A DNA stretch of 64,000 nucleotides. Origin: DASQPA01 sp963757335. Lineage in GTDB: Bacteria; Acidobacteriota; Thermoanaerobaculia; Multivoradales; UBA5704. The DNA lies in assembly GCA_963757335.1 (NCBI GenBank), contig CAVWRJ010000025.1:992001-1056000 (forward strand), written 5' to 3'. The position numbers and the translations under genes were made by a program. This document shows, piece after piece, positions 58,984 through 64,000 of this stretch. The notes beneath the pieces are model-generated. The model was not told where the DNA came from, did not search any database, and saw only the letters and a program-made list of their open reading frames with translations. The stretch's first letter is position 1. Every line of letters begins with the position of its first letter.

Positions 58984-60632
58984 GTGATCCCTACCGGCGA
59001 ACAGCTGTCGGACATCTCTCACCGTACGGAAGGGACCTTGAACGAGGTCCCGTTCGGCGTCCTCCTCCAGGCGCTCGCGGTTTCCGAGCGCACCCTGGTG
59101 CTGGAGGTCGGCCGCCGGCAGGTGAGCAAGAAGATCGTGCTCGAAGGGGGGGTGCCGGTCGACTGCCGGTCGAACCTCGCCAACGAGACCCTCGGCCGCT
59201 TCATGATGGCCGCCGGCAAGCTCTCGGAGCTCGACTTCAACAGCTGCCTGGGGCGGTCGGCGGCGCGCGGGGTGCCGCTCGGCGAGCTGCTCGTCGAGCA
59301 GGGGCTCGTCACCCCCGTCGAGCTGTTCAAGCTCCTGCAGCAGAACCTGGCGAAGAAGCTCCTCGACCTCTTCACCTGGAGCGAGGGCGAGTTCCGCCTC
59401 CTCCCCGACGCTCTTCAGGCCGAGTCCCCCTTGAAGGTCAAGGTGCCGCAGCTGGTGGTCACCGGGATCACCCGCTTCGCGCCCCAGCCGGAGGTCGACG
59501 CCGCCGTCGGCCCCCTGGTCGGCAAGCGGCTCGCCCTTCACCCCTCGCCGCCCCTGTCTCTGGCGGAGCTCCGGCTCACCCCCCGGCAGACCCTGCTGAC
59601 CGACGCCCTCGCCCCGCGCCCCCGGCTGGACGAGCTGGCGGCGGCCACCGGTCTCTCCTACGACGAGATCACCCGTCTCCTCTATGCTTTGGCGGTGATC
59701 GGCGTCGTCGTCACCGCCGACCGGCTCCCCGCCCGACCGGCCACGGGGACCCTGGCGCTGCCGGTCCTGCCGCCGAGCGCCGCCACAGACTCCGCCGGCG
59801 CCGGCCGTCGAGTGCCCGTCGCGCCGCCCGCTCCGCGCCCGGAGCCGGCGGTCGCCGCCCCCCAGCCGGCGGCAGCCATCCCGGCGCCGACCGCGTCCCC
59901 CGCCGCCGGCACCCGCGGTCCCCGCAGAGAACGTCGAGAGGCAGGGCAACGAGGTCATGCAGGCCTACCTCTCCTACCGCAAGCAGGACCCCTTCGACCT
60001 CCTGGGGGTGGCGGACGAGGCGCCGCTCGGCGTTATCGAGGAGCGCTTCCTCGCCTTTGCCGCCCGCTTCGCGCCCTGGCAGTTCACCGGGCCGCTGTCG
60101 GCCCTGGAGGAGAAGGCGCGCGACCTCTTCCTCGCCGGCACCCGGGCCTACGGCCAGCTCGCCGACCGCGAGCAGCGCGAGACCCTCCTCTTCAGAAGGA
60201 AGACGCTCCGCGAGGAGCGGGCGCGGAAACCGGCGAGCTTCGGGATCAAGACCGATCTTTTAGACCCCGACGTGCAGTACCGGAAGGGGCGGGCCGCCAT
60301 GGATGCCGGCAAGTTCAGAGAGGCGGTCCTCCTTCTGGAGTTCGCCTCCGACTGCGATCCCCAGAACGGCCTCTACCGCGCCGAGCTCGCCTGGTCGCGC
60401 TTCCAGAGCTCGCCGACCACGGCCTCCCGGCAGGCGCATGCCGACCTCGCCGAGGCGTTGCGGATCGACCCCAAGTGCGGCCTCGCGGTCTTCTACCTGG
60501 GCGAGATCCACCGCGAGCTGGGCAACTTCTCGGAGTCCGAGGGGCACCTCCAGCGGGCGATCCGGATGATGGCTCCCGACCGCCGGCCGATCGAGGCGCT
60601 TGAAGACCCTGCAGACGCGAAAGAAGCGCTGA
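58984..60632 (+). CDS. DUF4388 domain protein with DnaJ-like and TPR-like C-terminal part; two frameshifts
   Basis: The N-terminal DUF4388 domain (about residues 1-150) has LNEVPFGVLLQALAVSERTL and SKKIVLEGGVPVDCRSNLAN, then GVPLGELLVEQGLVTPVELF. A helix-rich middle and an Ala/Pro linker follow. In the next frame comes DPFDLLGVADEAPLGVIEER, a J-domain-like segment, and helix pairs like TPR (GRAAMDAGKFREAVLLLEFA). One-base indels near 59905 (in a C/G repeat) and near 60602 are needed. The last restores the ending ALKTLQTRKKR before TGA at 60630. DUF4388/PatA-type proteins are linked to gliding and surface behaviour in other bacteria. No role is claimed here. Confidence 0.8.
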
Positions 60633-60779
60633 GACCGCAAACGGGATATCGTGGGCCGCCGAAATCCCGGAGGGGTTTGCTAAGATTCGCGCGCGCCGCC
60701 CGGGAGCGGCAATCCGATGGAACTCGGATGGAACCCGATAGACCCCTACGTTCACCCTGTACAGCAGGAGGAGCCGACC

Positions 60780-61124
60780 GTGAATGATCTGGTACACCGC
60801 CTCACCGAAGAGCAGCCGATCGAGGCCAGTCTGAGGCCCGAGCGCAACTTGAAGAACTTCAAGGCCGCCATCGACCGCAACTACGTCCACCTGAAGTTCA
60901 TCAACACCCGGGGCGGCACCGAGCTCGGCTTCCCGGTCGACAAGGAGCGCAGCGACCTCTCCGCCGCCGACTGGGAGAAGGGGACCGGGGAGATCAAGCT
61001 CGTCGGCGAGCTGACCCTCGACTACGTCAAGGTCCGCTTCTGGAGCAAGGTCGACATCGCGAGCCTCGACGGCACCGGCCACCTGGAGATCTTGGAAGAC
61101 CTCTCGGGCGACCCCACTCACTAG
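60780..61124 (+). CDS. Small hypothetical protein
   Basis: This 114-residue protein has its GTG at 60780 supported by AGGAGG 8-9 bases upstream. It is charged and beta-rich: PIEASLRPERNLKNFKAAID, YVHLKFINTRGGTELGFPVD, GEIKLVGELTLDYVKVRFWS, then LDGTGHLEILEDL. There is no signal or membrane segment. It follows the DUF4388 gene on the same strand and may be cotranscribed. Not recognised. Confidence 0.7.
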   Translation: MNDLVHRLTEEQPIEASLRPERNLKNFKAAIDRNYVHLKFINTRGGTELGFPVDKERSDLSAADWEKGTGEIKLVGELTLDYVKVRFWSKVDIASLDGTGHLEILEDLSGDPTH

Positions 61125-61127
61125 AGG

Positions 61128-61709
61128 TCAGGAGGGGGGACGGGCGCGCGCCCGCCGCCCCGTCCAGCCGGCCTGGATGGCGATCCCGGTGATCGTCAGG
61201 AGGACGAGGAGGAGCGGCCGCGCGGGCTCCGTCAGGTGCGCGGCGTCGGCGATCAGGCCGGCGCCCGCCAGCGAGGAGAGGGCGACCAGGGCGATCCCGA
61301 AGAGGCGCACGGCTAAAACCGCGGCCAGGATGCCGGCGAGGAGGACGACGACCGCCACTGCCGGCCGGGCCGACAGGGCGTTCGCCCCGTGCGAGACATC
61401 GAGCCCCAGGAAGCCCCCCGCCAGCCAGACTCCGACGAGGAAGCCGGCGATGCCGACCGCGACCTTCTGGACGAAGATCGCCAGGATCACCCCGAAGAGA
61501 CCGGCGAGGCAGGAGAGAACGAGCCGCAGCCCGGGCGACGCGACGTGGAGCGAGTCGAGCGACAGCTGGTAGACGGTCAGGAAGCCGACGATCCCCACGA
61601 AGAGCCAGAAGAGCCGGCGGCCGAGGACGAGGAGGACGACCCCGGTGGCGAGCGCCAGGAGCCGGGTGTTGGGGTCGGTCAGGGGAGCTGCTAGATGAAT
61701 GCCTTGCAT
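61128..61709 (-). CDS. Multi-pass membrane protein (DUF4203/TMEM198-like)
   Basis: This 193-residue protein has about seven hydrophobic helices (LLALATGVVLLVLGRRLFWL, FVGIVGFLTVYQLSL, LAGLFGVILAIFVQKVAVGI, AVAVVVLLAGILAAVLAVRL), with Gly-rich packing and a basic C-terminus. The first helices with GRRLFWLFVGIVGF recall DUF4203-type proteins. GGAGG 6 bases before the ATG at 61709 fixes the start. It converges with the small hypothetical gene. Function unknown. Confidence 0.72.
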   Translation of the reverse strand: MQGIHLAAPLTDPNTRLLALATGVVLLVLGRRLFWLFVGIVGFLTVYQLSLDSLHVASPGLRLVLSCLAGLFGVILAIFVQKVAVGIAGFLVGVWLAGGFLGLDVSHGANALSARPAVAVVVLLAGILAAVLAVRLFGIALVALSSLAGAGLIADAAHLTEPARPLLLVLLTITGIAIQAGWTGRRARARPPS

Positions 61710-61759
61710 GCGAGCCTCCGTCCCTCTCTCTACGCGCAACGGCCCGCTGGAGTTTACCG

Positions 61760-62944
61760 CTACGCCATCGCCTGCTTGAAGGCGGCGAGGAAACGGTCCA
61801 TCTGCTCCCCCGTGCCCACCGTCACCCGCAGGTGGTTGGGCATCGCCTGAAAGACCCGGCCGACCTCGACCTTCTGGGCGCGGAGCGCGTCCCGCACCGG
61901 CTTGACCTCGCGTTTGAGGTCGATCATGAGGAAGTTGGCGGAGGAGGGGATGTAGCGGAGCCCCATGCCGTCGAGCGCCGAGCAGACCCGGCCGCGGACG
62001 TCGTGGTTCTTCTGCCGGCTCTCCTCCAAGTGGGCGGCGTCGCCGAGGCTCGCCCGCGCCGCCACCAGGACCATGAGGTTGAGGCTGTCGTAGGCCTGGT
62101 ACGCCTTCAGGCGCTCGATCGCATCTTTCAACCCCACGGCGTAGCCGCAGCGCAGGCCCGCCATGCCGTGGATCTTCGAGAAGGTGCGGGTCACGATGAG
62201 GTTCGGGTGCTCGGGGAGGAGCGGCAGGACGCTCTCGTAGTCGGGGCCCTCGGCGTAGTGGAAGTAGGCCTCATCGACGAGCACCGCGGTGGTCGGCGGC
62301 ACCGCCTTGAGGAAGGCGCGGACCTCCACCTTGGGGGTCACGCTCGCGGTCGGGTTGTTCGGGTTGCAGAGGTAGACGAGCCCCGCCTTGGCGACCGCCG
62401 ACATCTTGGCGAGATCGTGGCGGTGGTCGGCGGTGAGCGGCACCCGGACCGCCTCCGCCCCCACCGCCGCGGCATAGCGCTGAATCGCCTCGAAGGTGGG
62501 GTCGGCGACCACCACCGGCCGGCCGTGGCCGGTGAAGGCGGTGGCGGCGAGCCGCAGGATCTCGCTCGACCCGGCGCCCAGGAGCACCTGATCCCGCCCG
62601 ACCCCGTGCGACCGCGCCACCGCTTCGGAGAGGGCCTCGAGTTCGTCGTCCGGATAGCGGTAGGAACGGTCGAAGGCCCCCTGGATGGCAGCGAAGGCCG
62701 CTGGCGACGGTCCGTAGGGATTCTCGTTGGCGGAGAGCCGGACGAGGTCGTCGACCGGCGTTGCCGGCAGTGCCGCCCCTGGCGCCACTGCCGGAGATGC
62801 CGCCTCTACCAGGGCGGGGACGAAAGCGGCGGTGGCGAGACCGGTGCCGAGGATCCGGGCGAAGCTACGGCGGGACAGACCGCGCGATGCCGGAAGTACC
62901 GGCAATGCCGGCAATATCGGCAATATCGGCGACGTGGGCTTCAT
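61760..62944 (-). CDS. Histidinol-phosphate aminotransferase-like PLP enzyme with Tat signal
   Basis: This 394-residue protein has an N-terminus with a hydrophobic Pro/Ile tract (SPILPILPALPVLPAS) and then LSRRSFARILGTGLATAAFV, a twin-arginine export signal. The enzyme has RLSANENPYGPSPAAFAAIQ, LGAGSSEILRLAATAF, YLCNPNNPTASVTP, VDEAYFHYAEG, TRTFSKIHGMAGLRCGYAVG (Schiff-base Lys), and RVTVGTGEQMDRF. It is closest to HisC-type aminotransferases. Tat fits an enzyme that folds with its cofactor before export. Its cellular substrate is unclear because His synthesis is cytosolic. GGGAGG precedes the ATG at 62944. Confidence 0.88.
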   Translation of the reverse strand: MKPTSPILPILPALPVLPASRGLSRRSFARILGTGLATAAFVPALVEAASPAVAPGAALPATPVDDLVRLSANENPYGPSPAAFAAIQGAFDRSYRYPDDELEALSEAVARSHGVGRDQVLLGAGSSEILRLAATAFTGHGRPVVVADPTFEAIQRYAAAVGAEAVRVPLTADHRHDLAKMSAVAKAGLVYLCNPNNPTASVTPKVEVRAFLKAVPPTTAVLVDEAYFHYAEGPDYESVLPLLPEHPNLIVTRTFSKIHGMAGLRCGYAVGLKDAIERLKAYQAYDSLNLMVLVAARASLGDAAHLEESRQKNHDVRGRVCSALDGMGLRYIPSSANFLMIDLKREVKPVRDALRAQKVEVGRVFQAMPNHLRVTVGTGEQMDRFLAAFKQAMA

Positions 62945-63028
62945 GGCTTGCCTCCCTTTTCCCCGCATCCTGCCCGAAGTCGGGCTCGAGAGCAACCCGG
63001 GGCCGAGGCAAGATACGATGAGCCCCTC

Positions 63029-64000
63029 ATGCACTTAGCCGACCTCGTCGCCACCTCCCGCCGCGTCGCCGAGACCCGCTCGCGCTCGGCGAAGACCGGC
63101 GCCCTCGCGGGCTTCCTGCGCGATCTTCGCCCGGAGGAGATCGACATCGCCGTGGCCTATCTCTCGGGCCACCTGCGCCAGGGGCGGATCGGCCTCGGGC
63201 CCGCGGCCATCGAGAGCGCCCGTCCCGGCACCGCCGCGGGTTCCCCGTCGCTCTCCCTCCTGGAGGTCGACGCCACCTTCGGGCGGATCGCGGGGACGAC
63301 CGGTTCCGGCTCGACGGCCGAGCGGGTGCGGCTCCTCGGGGCGCTCCTCTCCCAGGCCACGGCCGAGGAGCAGGGTTTCCTCGTCCGTCTGCTCTTCGGC
63401 GAGCTGCGCCAGGGAGCGCTCGCCGGTCTGATGGCCGAGGCGCTCGCCACCGCCGCGGAGGTCCCGGCGGACGAGGTGCGGCGGGCGCTCATGCTGGCCG
63501 GCGAGCTGCCGGAGGTGGCCCGGGCGGTCCTCACCGAGGGGCGGCCGGGGCTCGCCCGCTTCCACCTGGAGCTCTTCCGCCCCCTCCAGCCCATGCTCGC
63601 CTCGCCTGCCGGCGATGTCACCGAGGCCCTGGAACGGATGGGGGAAGCCGCCTTCGAGCTCAAGCTCGACGGCGCCCGGGTCCAGGTGCACAAGGCGGAA
63701 AACGAGGTGCGGGTCTACTCCCGGCGCGGCAACGAGGTCACCGCGGCGGTCCCCGAGCTGGTCGAGGCCGTGGAGGCCCTCCCGGCGCGGCAGCTCCTCC
63801 TCGACGGCGAGGTGATCGCCTTGAAGGCCGACGGCTCCCCCTACCCCTTTCAGGCCACCATGCGCCGGTTCGGCCGCAAGCTCGACGTCGCCCGGATGCG
63901 CCAGGAGCTGCCGCTCACCCCGTTTTTCTTCGACCTTCTCCATGTGGACGGCGCCGACCTCCTCGACCGGCCGGCCGGCGAGCGCTTCGCCGCCCTTGCC
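63029..64000 (+). CDS. ATP-dependent DNA ligase, N-terminal part, runs off the window
   Basis: 324 residues are visible. The N-terminal helical DNA-binding domain (about 1-190; FLRDLRPEEIDIAVAYLSGH) is followed by the nucleotidyltransferase core: the active-site Lys lies in AFELKLDGARVQVHK (KxDG motif I), RVYSRRGNEVT (motif Ia/II) and LLLDGEVIAL (motif III). This is the LigB-like/archaeal-type ligase that bacteria carry in addition to NAD-dependent LigA. The OB-fold lies beyond the window. Divergent from the Tat-exported aminotransferase with 84 bases between. Confidence 0.93.
   Translation, partial: MHLADLVATSRRVAETRSRSAKTGALAGFLRDLRPEEIDIAVAYLSGHLRQGRIGLGPAAIESARPGTAAGSPSLSLLEVDATFGRIAGTTGSGSTAERVRLLGALLSQATAEEQGFLVRLLFGELRQGALAGLMAEALATAAEVPADEVRRALMLAGELPEVARAVLTEGRPGLARFHLELFRPLQPMLASPAGDVTEALERMGEAAFELKLDGARVQVHKAENEVRVYSRRGNEVTAAVPELVEAVEALPARQLLLDGEVIALKADGSPYPFQATMRRFGRKLDVARMRQELPLTPFFFDLLHVDGADLLDRPAGERFAALA

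Overview
The window is about 70% G+C through most of its length, with dense coding on both strands. Gene content (protein kinase with a TPR tail, DUF4388 protein, PilZ protein, ECF sigma factor with its anti-sigma factor, many lipoproteins) suggests an acidobacterium, most likely near Thermoanaerobaculia. That placement is an inference from gene style only. No rRNA, tRNA or CRISPR array was seen.

Layout. 1-17 kb is housekeeping and regulation: a broken comEC, a sulfatase-fold lipoprotein, a valS-birA-coaX-hypothetical-ecsC block, a B12-binding mutase subunit, two small tandem paralogues, a Ser/Thr kinase and a sigma-54 activator. 17-24 kb holds a histidine kinase/response regulator with a Spy-like protein, a PilZ protein and two overlapping zinc dehydrogenases. 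25-31 kb carries a phospholipase D-type enzyme and a run of exported genes with cupredoxins, a cytochrome c-like lipoprotein, a beta-barrel and a Cys-rich lipoprotein. 31-34 kb is an ECF sigma / anti-sigma / subtilase operon. 36.4-48.2 kb is one uninterrupted three-module NRPS ending in sulfotransferase-thioesterase. 49.8-57.6 kb is an accessory island: a VapBC-like pair, a small Cys-rich secreted protein, a Y1/RAYT transposase, a 3'-truncated group II intron, an AT-richer amidase/trypsin-like protease pair split by an IS5-family element, and a VOC protein. 57.6-64 kb returns to core genes, including a Tat-exported aminotransferase and the start of an ATP-dependent DNA ligase.

Most unusual structures: (1) two related ~700-bp elements at 24.2 and 56.9 kb made of 10-bp units in an almost exact 21-bp register, forward in the left arm and reversed in the right arm; (2) the NRPS with a terminal ST-TE pair of the kind known from CurM/Ols olefin-forming synthases; (3) short Gly- or Pro-rich 3-codon repeats in linkers and termini of many unrelated genes; (4) a 92-bp palindromic element with perfect 12-bp inverted ends and a relative flanked by a 15-bp direct repeat.

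Several genes (comEC twice, a response regulator, the kinase tail, the sigma-54 activator, the DUF4388 gene twice) contain single-base frameshifts. The 11.8-kb NRPS has none, so either these loci are decaying or consensus quality is uneven.
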